A program made the translations under genes and the position numbers. The notes under the pieces are model-generated. The model saw nothing but the letters and a program-made list of their open reading frames with translations, did no database searches and was not told the origin of the DNA. DNA of 60,749 nt, taken from contig JAWQRO010000080.1 of NCBI GenBank assembly GCA_033557835.1, positions 1-60,749 of the forward strand, given 5' to 3'. Numbering within the stretch: the first letter of the stretch is position 1; every line of letters starts with the position of its first letter. This document shows positions 13,701 through 24,400 of the stretch, piece after piece. The DNA is from Helochares maculicollis (lineage: Eukaryota; Arthropoda; Insecta; Coleoptera; Hydrophilidae).

Positions 13701-13955
13701 AGAACTAACAAAGTACTCACGTGTATTGAGAATTTTATTGAAGGTAGCTTTAATTAATGAGTGTAAAAGAGTAGCATCTAATTATCTTCTTGATTTTTTC
13801 ATTTTGTATATTTATTCTAAATACTCGTTGTCATTCTTATTTTGGTGTATTTTGAGGTTGTCTTCGTATTGTATGCTTATAAGTTATAACGTTGTCTTCA
13901 TAAGTATTTTTCGACATTGCACTCTCTTTTTCATATTCTGCATTTTCTCTAGTTT
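10771..13955. other. non-coding DNA, no gene seen
   Basis: AT-rich sequence with GC-richer patches around 11400-11560 and 12230-12430. Open frames at 11279-11518 (minus), 12227-12427 (minus) and 12581-12781 (plus) have no recognisable domain. Confidence 0.5.
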
Positions 13956-13959
13956 TCAA

Positions 13960-14485
13960 ATTTTGGCAGTAATAAGTCTAAGTTGACGCTCTTATTTGCA
14001 GAATGTTTCTAGATTAGCTAAAAGCGTAGGTTTACTCATATGTAAAGATACGATTGTAGTTTATGTTCCAAAAGATGAAATAAAACCATTTTGTGTTACA
14101 AAACGTTTAATTTCATACATTCATAATTTAAATTAGATGTGAAAGCTTAAATCTTTTCTTTCTAGTTTAAATATCTTTTACCTAATACATTTTCTTTTGG
14201 AGTTCTAATTTTTGTAGCAATCTCATTTTTGGTCGTTATGAGCTCTAATTCACATTCAACTTTGTTGCACTTTCTTCTCTTTCTTCTGGTTCTGACTTTT
14301 ATTAATAAAATGTATTGTTTGCGAGCGTAGAAAATCTTCTTTGACGCTTTTCATAGTGCAATTTTTCTAGCCGTTAAAAATTTATGATGACACTGTTAAT
14401 AGCAAAATTTTTGTAGATGGTAAAAGCTTAGGTTGACGCGAAATCTTTCTAGATGTTAGAAGCTTAGCTTAACTCTTTTATGTGA
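13960..14485. repeat. decayed 45-bp-monomer repeat (hairpin family relic)
   Basis: Blocks such as AAGTTGACGCTCTTATTTGCAG (about 13979), TGACACTGTTAATAGCAAAATTTTTGTAGATG (about 14388) and GTTAGAAGCTTAGCTTAA (about 14455) match the monomer of the foldback family seen best at 47.6-49.5 kb (TTGACGCTCTTAATAGCGGAATG, then TTCTGGAT, then ATTAGAAGCTTAG). The GC-rich terminal hairpin is not recognisable here. Confidence 0.6.
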
Positions 14486-14489
14486 GGAT

Positions 14490-15120
14490 GAAGCGCAATT
14501 AGTAATTGTAGAAAGCAGAGCTTAATCATAAGTTAATGTTAAAAGTTCTTGAAATTTGTTTCTTTGTAAACGATTCATCAACGTTATGAAAATCAGAACT
14601 AGTTGTGAGTATCAGGCTAAATATTTATACAGGAATACATGAAACTCAATTCTAACACTGAAGTAAAAAATGCAGGATATCTCGCTATTAGCAAGAATTT
14701 TGTTACTAGGAATCAGAGGGAGCAACTTTGTAAACTTGTTTTTGTTTAAAGTAAAACAATACTTTTACTGACTATGTCAAGATTTATCAATTAATTAATA
14801 TTAACGACTCATAAAACATTTGTAATCATACCTTAACACACTGTTATACCTCAACTATTTCTACTTAGAATTTTAGACACGAATATTTCCCGGTTCATTT
14901 GTATAGAATATATATTAAAAAGTCCCCAGCACTTGATTGCGGTCACCAGCATTCAGACCTAAATTCTATTTTTGAAGTGCTCAAACAACAAAGTTTTGAA
15001 ACTTATTCGCTGTATCTTATCACCAACAAATTTAGTTTTAATATTGTCCCCCCCATGATCTAAAAACTGATATGATATTTAAGTTCTAAAACGAATAGAA
15101 ATTAACTAAGTACATAGTAT
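14490..15120. other. non-coding DNA, nothing recognised
   Basis: AT-rich sequence without recognisable features. Confidence 0.5.
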
Positions 15121-15124
15121 AACT

Positions 15125-15126
<2 letters not shown>

Positions 15127-15165
<39 letters not shown>
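15127..15165. repeat. (AT)n microsatellite
   Basis: An uninterrupted alternating AT tract of about 39 bp. Confidence 0.97.
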
Positions 15166-15168
<3 letters not shown>

Positions 15169-15589
15169 TCTGTTTTCTGAAATGTTGAATGGAAACACTT
15201 AATTTTTTATCAATTTGTTTTAAAAATTTAAAATGACTCATAATGCAACATTGATATTTATTGCATTAAAAGCAAACCTTCTTTGGGCTAAATGAGAGTA
15301 TTCAGTTTGCCAGTGGGCTCAATTTTAAGAGCTTTTTGTTCTCAAAGTCATTTGCATAAAGCCATGTCTAAAATATGGAAAGAACCTCTTTGTAAATCTG
15401 TGAGATTCTGACGGGACAAAACGGGGCCGAAACGTGGGTGCCGGGAAAAAGCAAACCATCAATTAAAGATGAGGTGCATTAGCAAATCCTGCGCTTAAAA
15501 GCTCTCCTCCAGTAATTACGTTCTAATACGAACTGCCAAAAGGAATAAAGAACAAAAAAAATAATTTTCCTTTGGACAGTAGCACCGGG

Positions 15590-16330
15590 ATTTGAGGCGA
15601 GGCGGATGGCAAGAGATTGGCTCGTGACTTTGAATGCTTTACTTCGTTGACAGATGGTGAATATTCGATGAGTGGTTAGCCTTGAAAAAGTTGGGAGCAG
15701 AAGGTTTAGCTTAGAAAATAAGAGAGACTTGAGGGAGGGAGAGGAAAACTGAAGAGAATACGCGATTGAATGGGAAGGAAACGAAAACCTTAAGCCCGAA
15801 AGTAATGATAAAGAGGGTAGTGCATTTTAGGTTCTGCTGTAAAATGAAGAAAGTAAACTTTAGAGTGGAGAGTGAAAACTCCGCTGTCATTTAATATATA
15901 TACGAAAATCTCGCGCGGAAATCTCCGTGCCCTCAACGTTTCTATCAAATCAAACGTTCGTTCGCATCGAATCTGGCGCCCTTCAAGTCCCCATCAACTT
16001 TTCAATGGGATCTTCCGGCCGGAGCTTCCTGCCTCAGTTCTTCCGCTTCGACCGACATTTTATCATATTAAGGCCAGAGACGGCGAAAACAGTCTTCCGT
16101 TAATAAGAAAACGAGGGACGGCTAGCCTTGGGCTGGACTGGCGATGGCGGCTCGTTGAGAGAGCCACGGCAAGAAAGGGTAGCGGAATTAAAAATATATT
16201 TATATTTATATAAAAGGAGAAAATTTGAAATACTCAGCGGCAAACTGTTTCTTGGAAAATCGGGGGGAAAACAGCTTCGGGCTTTAAGAAAATAATTTGA
16301 AACCGTGATAGCTCTTGTAAACAAACAAAT
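15590..16330. other. GC-richer non-coding island
   Basis: The base composition rises over about 700 bp, from AGCACCGGGATTTGAGGCGAG through a segment with CTCGCGCGG, TCTGGCGCC and TTCCGGCCGG, then back to AT-rich DNA. A 113-codon plus-strand frame (15872-16213) and a 74-codon minus-strand frame (16100-16324) overlap. Neither shows a known domain. It may be a regulatory element or an untranslated exon; the sequence does not decide. Confidence 0.4.
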
Positions 16331-16334
16331 ACTG

Positions 16335-17750
16335 ACAAGAAATCTTTGTACATTTTGGTAATAAAGGAAAGCGTTGGATGGAAATGAAATACTATTTTCA
16401 TTTTTATTGTGATCCGCTTAAATTACGAACTAATTAGGCTATTGTGTTTGCTTTATAAAACAAATAATTCCATAAAAAAATTTAGTCTGTGGTAGAAGTT
16501 TCGATGCTATATTAACAGAGCTGAGAAGAAGACATTAACTTTCTTTTAGTAGTCGACAAAGTCTGCACTTATCTCTGGACCACCGTATTAATAAATTAAT
16601 TGCAATGGTTGATCCTCATACTGTATCTGATGTCCAACTGTCAACTAATTAGATTGCCTAATATTAAATGTATCCGAACAATTTGTAGTTTATTGTGTGT
16701 TACAGTGCCAATAGTCAGTTTCTGTTCAACTGCACTCTCTTGTTAGTCCTGTATTTATTTTAAAGTGCCAAGATATTCTCATTATATAGTACAACTTATT
16801 ATAAATCAATTTCTATTTAGTTTGCAGAAAGAGCCACCATTATAAATGTTTGAGATGTACTGAGGATATATTGGAAATTTTCCAGTCCCACAGGTGTTTT
16901 GCTAGATTTCTATCAAATTATTTTGATTTGGGAAATAATCCTATTCAAATGGGTGGCTGAAATTAAAATCAATCCAACTCATCCTACTGAAACACTTGCA
17001 AACCCAATATGCACATACACAAAGCGATAATTAATTAGTCGAAATAAGACAAAGACCATTCTGGTCGAATCGAAAGCAAATTAATTTACTAGCAATTAAC
17101 GCCCGCCCACATGTTATGTAAGTAACAAAAGAAAAATTAAAGAGCGTAGGATAAAGAATTGTGAGATAACGTTTTATAAATCCTATCTTTCAAGGCAAAA
17201 CATGGAGTGTCTCCACGCAACATTCCCGAAAAGAAGTAAAAATAAGTTTAAGTTCCAAGAGCTTTGGGCTAGAAAAGCTCTAACTATTTACCCAATACCT
17301 ATTAAATGTGTTTTAACGACACAACATGACATCAAATATAGTTTCACCTCCAATATAACACTTACAAAAAACGATAAAATCAGTTACAACAAACAAAGTA
17401 TCCCAAAAGATTGATAAAAATTTCAGCCCTGGATTGGAAAGCAACTAGATGATTATCTGGCCTTTTATAAGAATTGGCCTGCAATGCGGTAATCAAGACA
17501 TTTATTCAACGCCAGTTTTAGAGTAAAATACGTCCCAAAATGCTTCAAAGCGGCGCAAATAATTATGCTGAAAACTCAGATAAACTGTCAGAACTAGTGA
17601 CAGCATAAAGACAAATTTCGCGTATATTTGCTATTTCAAAGCTGCTGACTTTAACTACTCATCAATATTCCTTATTTTCAATTTGGATTCAGGAATAAAT
17701 ATTTAGCAATCGACAAGCCTTACAGAGTTATAACTATGATTTAAGAAGGT
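16335..17750. other. non-coding DNA, nothing recognised
   Basis: AT-rich. The 70-codon frame at 17202-17414 has no recognisable motif. Confidence 0.5.
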
Positions 17751-17754
17751 TTCA

Positions 17755-18660
17755 GAGAGAGGAAATTGTCCAGCAATATTTCTTATTGTTTCATAGGTGT
17801 TTGGTAGAGTCGCATATAGGGCTCGTACAGAAGATGAGCAAACTTCTCCCTATTGTCCACTGGCAAATATTTGAATCATACATGGCTGACCAAAAATTCA
17901 GCGTAGCGCATGAAAAAGCTTATTCCAATTTCCATCAAATTAAGGATGGAGTACCATAGGGAATTGCCTGGGATTATTCCTATATCTATTATATACCACC
18001 GATGTACTTATAACAGAAGAATCAATCATGGGCACTTTTGCTGATAATACAGCTATAATAGTAAGTGCTGATACACAAATTGAAGCCACAAAAGCTGCAG
18101 CGGGCAATAAACAAAGCAAGCCAATCGATGCCCGATTGGAAAATTAAGCTCAACGGGATAAAATCAATTCTAGTAACATTTGCATTGCGACTAACAGATA
18201 GCAACCAGAGAACCTACCTTAGTGGAATCGCTGTTTCACAAGCAGATACTGTGAAATATCTCGTTTTACATCTTGGGAATAGATTAAATTGGAAGCATCA
18301 CGTGGAGCAAAATGCCGAGCAGATCAAGCTAAAGCGTAAACAAATATATTGGTTAGTAAAAAATCGCTCTCAATTAAACTTATATTGCAAAATTGATTGA
18401 CATCAATCTTTTATCAAACCGGTTTAGCTGTACAGGATTTGACTATGGAACGATATAAAGCAATCCAATCCAGATATCATTCAAAGAAGCCAAAATAAAT
18501 TTCTTAGCGTCATTACTAATCCCTACCACTATCAGGAAATACATAGCGACTGGAACAGAAGATGGATAAAGACGATATTCTATCATACGCCATGAAACAT
18601 ACAAAACGTTTGTCTAACCATAACAACATATTAGGTTGTTTAAAAAATTTCATCATTTTT
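17755..18660 (+). pseudogene. Jockey-type non-LTR retrotransposon relic (reverse transcriptase)
   Basis: This is part of the reverse transcriptase of a Jockey-clade LINE, broken by stops and frameshifts. In order, an NCPAIFLIVS block corresponds to the conserved SALFLDVSQAF region. It is followed by GLVQKMSKLLP...FESYMADQKFSV and IKDGVP (the RAGVPQGS box). The catalytic box reads FADN (18036-18047) where active enzymes have FADD, so a metal-binding aspartate is lost. Downstream, LVTFALR...VKYLVLHLGNRLNWKHH (about 18170-18300) and YWLVKNRSQLNLYCK match the thumb region. Another block (18430-18560) matches the stretch before the 3' end. The 5' half, endonuclease and 3' tail are not seen, so it is a truncated dead copy. 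Confidence 0.88.
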
Positions 18661-18664
18661 TGGT

Positions 18665-19030
18665 ATATCAAACCGGATCTGATCCAACACCACATTATTT
18701 GCTCTTTCGAATCAGATCTGATCTAACAGTAGAAATATATAATACAAGCCTTTCAGTTGATGGATATAACAAATAAGTTGCGAACCCTGAAACCTACTAA
18801 ACTCCATGAACTGATATAAATTAATTCAAATTGTACACTCTAAATTGGGAGCTCCTCTCTGGTCCAGAAAGTTCCAATAGTTATTCATAATTATTGGTTG
18901 TCATACAGCTATAGATTTTTCCAGTGCCAATATATGTTTTTCTAATCTCATCTAACTAGAAAGCCAAACCGTCTTGTGAAAATCATTTCCAGTTACTTAA
19001 AAGGCCCGAGAATGATCAAGGATCAAAATA
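18665..19030. other. non-coding DNA with a short direct repeat
   Basis: A GATCTGATC(C/T)AACA motif occurs twice, at about 18676 and 18715. Nothing else is recognised. Confidence 0.5.
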
Positions 19031-20638
19031 ACAGCTCAAAGACGTAGTCGTCAATGCTATAAGATTCTTAACATTGGAAAGGGTATGATTAAACTATTTG
19101 TCCAAGCTATTTAAGTAAATAATGCTAGAAGTTAGTCTCTTAAGAAAAAAGTTGGTTCACACTTTATAAAACTGTACGAAACCTTGACTTTTGAAGTTAA
19201 TTGGCACACAAATCGACAAGTTCAGTCAGAATCTACAGAAAGTTGGTTGCCACGATTAGCAGAACTTAATAATCGGGATAGAAACCCCATGATTTATTCA
19301 GAAAGGATATGTAATGAGTAGCTGCTCACACCACAACTAGTTAAGTAAGACAAATCAGAGACGTAGCCGTCAATGCTATAACATTCTTATAATTGGAATT
19401 TGTCCAAGATTTTCTAACTTAAAAGATGGAGCAGATATTACTAATTGCACTTAATGCAAACAAAATAATGTAAAGCGAGTGAAGAAGTATATATCTGCAG
19501 AAGAACTTATAACAATAGCCCTCTGTTTGATCAAACGATAACGTGCCATGTACGTGTGGACCACTAGAAAAACTCACAATATGCCATACAGGTGTGGATC
19601 ATCATAAAATCCCAATCCAATCCAATCCAATGGTGCCATGCATATGTGAGCACACACGAAAACACCTCAACATGCTGGCTGGCTGATTAGCCAGATTAGC
19701 CTCTACCCTCATCTTTATTCAGTAAAGTTAATTCAGAAGTTAATCTTTCAAGAAGATAGTTGGTTCCACCTCAAAAATCTATGTAAGAAGCAGTCCTTTT
19801 AGAAGTTAACTGGCTCACACCTCGGTAAGTTAAGTCAGTACCTACATAAGATTGGCAGAGCAGATTACCTTCTACACCTTGCTTTGATCAGTTAGGGTAT
19901 ACATGAAGCAGTTGCTCACACCACAAACTAGTTAAGTTAATATTGCCAGAAGTTAATCTTTCAAGAAGTTATTTGATTCATACTTCATAAAGGTAAAGGT
20001 TTATAATTAGCAGTTGCTCACACCACAAGCTAGTTAAGTAAGTGCCGCCAGAAGTTAGTCTTTTAAAAAGATAGTTGGTTCACACTTCATAAAGCTCTTT
20101 AGAACTAAATTGGCCCAGAACTCGACAAGTTACGTTAGTATCTACAGAAGGCTGGCTGAGCAGATTAGCTTCTAGTCTCCGCGTTGTTCAGTAAAGGTAT
20201 ATAATTAGCAGTTGCTCATACTATAAGCTAGTTAAGTAAGTGCTCCCAAAAGTTTTCAAAAAGATAATTGGTTCACACTTCATAGCTTCTACTACGTGCT
20301 TTGTTCAGTAGTGGTATATAATGAGCAGTTGCTCACATCACAAGGTAGTTAAGTAAATACCACTAGAAGTTAGTCTCTCAAGAGAATAGTTGGTTCACAC
20401 TTTATAAAGCTGTATACGAAGCAGACCTTTTGGAAGCTAATTGGTATACAAATCGACAAGTTAAGTCAGCGTTTACAGAAAGCTGTTTGCTAAGATTAGC
20501 AGAAGCTAGTAAGCTGGGTAGAAACCCCATGATTTATTCAGAAAGGATATGTAATAAGTAGCTGCTCACACCACAACTAGTTAAGTAAGTACCGCCAGAG
20601 TCTTTCAAGAAGATAGTTGGTTCATTCCTCAAAAATCT
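19030..20638. repeat. tandem array of about 200-bp units, left part
   Basis: Diverged copies of one unit run head to tail. Recurrent landmarks are GTTGCTCACACCACAAGCTAG, AGAAGTTAGTCTTTCAAGAAG, ATAGTTGGTTCACACTTCATA, CTACAGAAGGCTGGCTGAGCAG and GGTATATAATGAGCAG. A longer duplication is also visible: the block around 19267-19350 (GAAACCCCATGATTTATTCAG, then GAAAGGATATGTAAT) recurs at about 20506-20590. A GACGTAG(T/C)CGTCAATGCTATAA block occurs at 19041 and 19360. A CCAAT run (19610-19632) lies inside three TGCCAT...GTG sub-repeats (19543, 19581, 19634). Confidence 0.88.
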
Positions 20639-20639
20639 G

Positions 20640-21275
20640 TCCTCACACAAACTCAAGTCGGTAGGGTAAGGCAATAACGGCTCATTTAAGGAGGTTAACA
20701 ATATAATTGCGTAGATAGTAAGTACAAAACAATAAACATATTGACCAACAGTGACAATACATCCGACGCGAGGCCCTTGAGGCAAGTTGCCTACTCAGTA
20801 CACAAAAAACCTACACATGTGGATCCACAATTCGACCTAACACAAGACTTGCAAATTCTACTATCTAGCCTTACCTCCCAGAGCTCTAGTCTAGCCTTGA
20901 AAATGTGGAGGGTTGCTGCCAAAGCTTCGTCCCTTTTCTCTATTTTACACAACCAATTCTTATTTGACTGTCCCAAGAATCAATCGAAAGCCGACGCCAA
21001 TTTGGCTATCCTCTTTTCTCTTTTCTCCCCAATCCAAAAAGAGCAAGACCCGCGACGAGAGCGAGAGAGAGAGACTCGGCACCCAGATCCGTGCCGGAGT
21101 TTCGGAGGGTAATTTAAAAAGTTGGTAGGCCTTGATGTTCGGCTACCCTTCGTTTTCCAATTTGGGGTTCTACCTCTAACGCGCCACCAATTTTGACCCC
21201 ACCTACCGACAGCAAAACTGGAAAGCTGGATCTACGTTTTCTCCGAAACCCGGCAACACGAATACCAAGCGTAAC
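20640..21275. mobile_element. unidentified insert inside the 200-bp array
   Basis: About 635 bp of GC-richer, non-repetitive sequence interrupts a repeat unit: the unit breaks after CCTCAAAAATCTGT and resumes at about AACAGTTAGCTGAGCAG. The insert begins TGTCCTCAC and ends near GCGTAACA, which resembles the TG...CA ends of a solo LTR. It has a purine run GAGAGCGAGAGAGAGAGA near 21057. A 123-codon plus frame (20741-21112) has no recognisable domain. I cannot find a clear target-site duplication, so LTR identity is only a guess. Confidence 0.45.
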
Positions 21276-22200
21276 AGTTAGCTGAGCAGATTAGCTTCTA
21301 TTCCCTGCTTTGTTCAGTAAGGGTATATAATGAACAGTGGGTAACACCACTTTTAGATATTAATTGGTTCACATCTCGATATGCTGTTAGTATCTCCAGA
21401 AGGTTGGCTGAACAAATTAGCTACTACCTCCTTATCTGTTCAGTAAGGGTATATAATGAGCAGTTGCTCCCACCACAAGATAGTTAAGTTTATACCACCA
21501 GAAGTAAGTCTTTCGAGAAAGTAGTTCACACTTCATAAAGTTTCATAAGAAGCAGTCCTTCTAGAAATAAGTTGACACAGTTTTCGACAAGCTAAGTGAG
21601 TATCTACAGAAGGCTGGATGTTTCTACCCTCTGCTTTCTAATGGTATATAATGACCATCTGCTCACAACACAAGCTTGTTAAATAAATATCGCCAGAAGT
21701 TAGTCTTTCAAGAAAATTATTCAGTTCTACCTCAAAAAGGTGCATAAGAAGCAATCCTTTTAGAAGTCAATTGGCTCATACTTCGGCAAGTTAATTCAGT
21801 TGAGGTTGGCTAACCAGATTACCACCCCCTGCTTTGTTCAGTAAGAGTATATAATGAGCACGTTGCTTACACTATTAGTTACTAAAGTTACTTCCGCCAG
21901 AAATTAGTTTTTCAAGAAGATAGTTGGTTTATACCACAAAAAGCTGTACAAAAAGCGGTCCTTTTAGAAGTTAATTGGCTCATATCTCGGCAAGAAAATC
22001 AGTACTCCCAGAAGCAGTCGTTTATGAAGTTTGTTGGTTCCCATATCAAGAACCTCAAGAGGTTAGTTTAGCCCATCTTTCAAATAGTTTATTGGCTCTT
22101 ACTTCGAGAAGCAGCACCTTAAAAAAGTTAGGTCAGACGCTTAAGCGGTTAGTTGATTCACCACGCCAGGCCTGCGGTTATGAATTCACATTAAAGCTAG
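21276..22200. repeat. tandem array of about 200-bp units, right part
   Basis: Continuation of the same array. The GGTATATAATGA landmark occurs at about 21321, 21447, 21643 and 21847, giving spacings near 196-204 bp in the best-preserved section. The final unit is diverged. The 76-codon frame at 21975-22205 is a translation of repeat sequence and probably not a gene. Confidence 0.88.
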
Positions 22201-22202
22201 AG

Positions 22203-22262
22203 TAATTCTACCATTTAGTGGAATTTTACCATTAAGTGTAATTCTACCATTTAACATAATTC
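22203..22262. repeat. short tandem repeat, about 19-bp unit x3
   Basis: AATTCTACCATTTAGTG-like units are repeated three times (AATTCTACCATTTAG, AATTTTACCATTAAG, AATTCTACCATTTAA). The tract lies just after the end of the 200-bp array. Confidence 0.85.
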
Positions 22263-22264
22263 AA

Positions 22265-22735
22265 AATAAAACTAAACAATCGGCCTTTTTTCAGTTAAAT
22301 GGTTCGCACTTGTTACCATGCATTATTTTAGCAAATTAGAAATATTTTGATGTCGTAATCGCTGGGTATACTAGCAAATTCCATTATATATGCAGCCTGA
22401 GCCGCTGAGAGCTGGAATTGCATATTATTTAGCCTGTTTTTTGGTGGTGATAACTGGTTTGATGAACCTTGGTGTTACCTTACTGGTTGTGATGGCCTGC
22501 GCCCACAACCCTTCGTTATAGAGTGCTTTGCTTTGAAAGATGATACTTAGTCATTATTTAATCTTGTTCGTGTAGACCCTATGCTTGCCTAACGGAGGTT
22601 CTTGGGTATAGCTCTTGGGTATTCTATCCCTTTGCAACAGTGGTGGAGGACGCACGTGCCTCAGCACTTGGCACATGCATGAAAACCTGTATTATAGTAG
22701 ATTATTTCCTATTAATTAGAAAAGTGACACATGTC
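22265..22735. other. upstream non-coding region of the nucleotidase-like gene
   Basis: Between the satellite array and the gene. GC content rises between 22390 and 22690, and CTTGGGTAT occurs twice (about 22602 and 22614). No open frame or known element is recognised. It could hold regulatory sequence for the gene, but no specific site can be named. Confidence 0.45.
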
Positions 22736-22745
22736 ATAAGAAAAT

Positions 22746-22790
22746 TATAAAGTAACCTTACCACGCGTCTATTAGGAAGTTCACTTCAAA
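22746..22790 (+). promoter_or_regulatory. candidate core promoter (TATA-like box plus Inr-like site)
   Basis: TATAAAG at 22746-22752 is followed about 35 bp later by TTCACTT (22780-22786), which resembles an arthropod initiator. If used, the 5' untranslated leader would be only about 15 nt. In-frame TAG at 22773-22775 lies just before the proposed start codon. Confidence 0.45.
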
Positions 22791-22796
22791 AAATCT

Positions 22797-24383
22797 ATGG
22801 CAAATATTAAAGTGATTATCACTCTTATTTTTGTTTCTGTTATTGCTACCATCGCGCTATTTATAGTATTCTATAGTGCCTCTCGCAAGCTTGGTCCACT
22901 TCAGATCACCCTCGTCCACATCAATAACTTTCATGCAAGCTTCGAAGAAATGGATGAAACGTATTTAGATTGCAAAGGCTCGACGTGCTTGGGAGGCCTG
23001 CCGCGGATGGTGCATGTTATAAAGAATCTGATGGAGCTGCCGAACTTTATCTTACTGGGCGCAGGTGGGTTTCTTCAAGGATCTGAATACCATTCAGTTT
23101 TTGGATATAACATTACAACCTACTTCATGAACAAGCTCCCGTTTGCTGCAATGACTCTTGGTGTGAGAGATTTTGATGATGGCAAGGAAGCCTTTATAGA
23201 ATATTTGAATCATTTGAAAGCACCTGTTGTTGTTGCTAACTTGGTTCCGGTTCGAGAGCGGAGGATTGAACCATTGCTAGAGAAAAGCATCGTTATTAAC
23301 GTTGGGGATCACAAAGTTGGGATAATCGGTGTGACCACCGAAGCATTCGAACATTTCGTTCAATATATTGATATGAGAAATGGGTTAGAATATGTCAATA
23401 AAGAGGCGAAGAAATTGGTCGAGACAAAGGGAGTCATAACCAATATTGTGCTGTCTTATTGCGATTTCGACTACAATAAGCATTTGGGGATGCACGCTGA
23501 GCATAAGATAAGCGTGATCGTTCAAGGAACTGAGACTGTTTTTTGGAATGGGAAGCCTCCTTGTGGATGTCACGTCAAAGGCCCGTACCCAACCGTAATT
23601 AAAAGACATGATGGAAAGCAAGTGCTTTTAGTTGGAACGAAAGGTTGGGGACAATTTGTAGGCCATTTGACGGTTCTTTTAGACGCAAATGGACAGTTAC
23701 TAAAATTTTATGGTAAGTCTATTTACTTGACTCACAACATCACTCAGGATGAAGAAACATTAAAAGAGTTGCAGCCGTGGATAAATAGGCTAACTGCTGT
23801 GGGCAATGAAAAAGTTGGTTCAACTAAAGTAAGTTTAATAAGCGGAAAATGCAAAATGTCGGAATGCCCACTCGGTAATTTATTGGCAGATGCCATTCTA
23901 TATACCTGCAAGGATTTTGGCGCTGTTATGGCTTTCATCGATACTCACAGCTTTTCCAATTCTATACCAGCTGGCGACATTTACTTTAAGCAATTAATGA
24001 ACATCCTGCCTTTGGGGTATTCCTGGAATTGTGGTATCGTAAAAGGTCAAGCTATTAAGAGGATGCTGGAATATGCCGTTGGTACCGAATTCTTTATACA
24101 CGTGGCTGGAATTAAATTCAAAATCGCAATTGAGAATGGTTTTGGTTCAAGGATTAAAGATATTCAGTTTATAAGTAAGGACAAGACATCATTTGAACTA
24201 AACGAACTTTATAAAATTGGTGTGACGTCATTACTGTCGCATGGAGAAGAAGGTATTAAAATTATTTCCAGTCGAGTACAGAAAGTGAAAGTGGGGCCTA
24301 TTGACATAACCGGTTTTAAAGAATACCTCAAAGCACATTCGCCTATTGCTCCTACGGTGGAGGGTAGAATTATTTATGGTTAA
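22797..24383 (+). CDS. 5'-nucleotidase/apyrase-family protein, probably a pseudoenzyme
   Basis: Full-length member of the CD73/UshA 5'-nucleotidase family, 528 residues in a single exon. Residues 7-28 are a hydrophobic signal peptide or anchor. The metallophosphatase domain (about 36-310) and C-terminal nucleotide-binding domain (about 335-528) are both present. Motifs that normally bind two metals are degraded: HINNFH (41-46, family HTNDxH), GAGGFLQG (88-95, family DAGDxxQG), GVRDF (122-126, family GNHEF), SYC (220-222, family GHS) and QGTET (243-247, family GGHSH). Of seven usual metal and catalytic residues, only the second motif histidine (H46) remains. Substrate residues are also lost: the NGGGIR loop reads DTHSFS (382-387) and both base-stacking phenylalanines are leucine (406, 479). 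Cysteines 59/64 and 352/357 and the family ending VEGRI (521-525) are kept. No C-terminal GPI signal follows. Two N-glycosylation sequons (105, 314) fit extracytoplasmic exposure. In-frame TAG at 22773 supports this start. Enzymatic activity is very unlikely; role unknown. Confidence 0.93.
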   Translation: MANIKVIITLIFVSVIATIALFIVFYSASRKLGPLQITLVHINNFHASFEEMDETYLDCKGSTCLGGLPRMVHVIKNLMELPNFILLGAGGFLQGSEYHSVFGYNITTYFMNKLPFAAMTLGVRDFDDGKEAFIEYLNHLKAPVVVANLVPVRERRIEPLLEKSIVINVGDHKVGIIGVTTEAFEHFVQYIDMRNGLEYVNKEAKKLVETKGVITNIVLSYCDFDYNKHLGMHAEHKISVIVQGTETVFWNGKPPCGCHVKGPYPTVIKRHDGKQVLLVGTKGWGQFVGHLTVLLDANGQLLKFYGKSIYLTHNITQDEETLKELQPWINRLTAVGNEKVGSTKVSLISGKCKMSECPLGNLLADAILYTCKDFGAVMAFIDTHSFSNSIPAGDIYFKQLMNILPLGYSWNCGIVKGQAIKRMLEYAVGTEFFIHVAGIKFKIAIENGFGSRIKDIQFISKDKTSFELNELYKIGVTSLLSHGEEGIKIISSRVQKVKVGPIDITGFKEYLKAHSPIAPTVEGRIIYG

Positions 24384-24400
24384 AAGTCTTGCTGCAGTTT

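Noticed and set aside
20741..21112. 123-codon plus-strand frame with an Arg/Glu-rich tail
   Set aside because: The tail is a translation of a GA-rich run; no domain is recognised and it lies in a probable transposon insert.
21975..22205. 76-codon plus-strand frame just upstream of the nucleotidase-like gene
   Set aside because: Lies in the last units of the 200-bp array; its sequence is explained by repeat units.
23385..23938. Two minus-strand frames (78 and 64 codons) inside the nucleotidase-like gene
   Set aside because: Shadows of the coding strand; no independent evidence.
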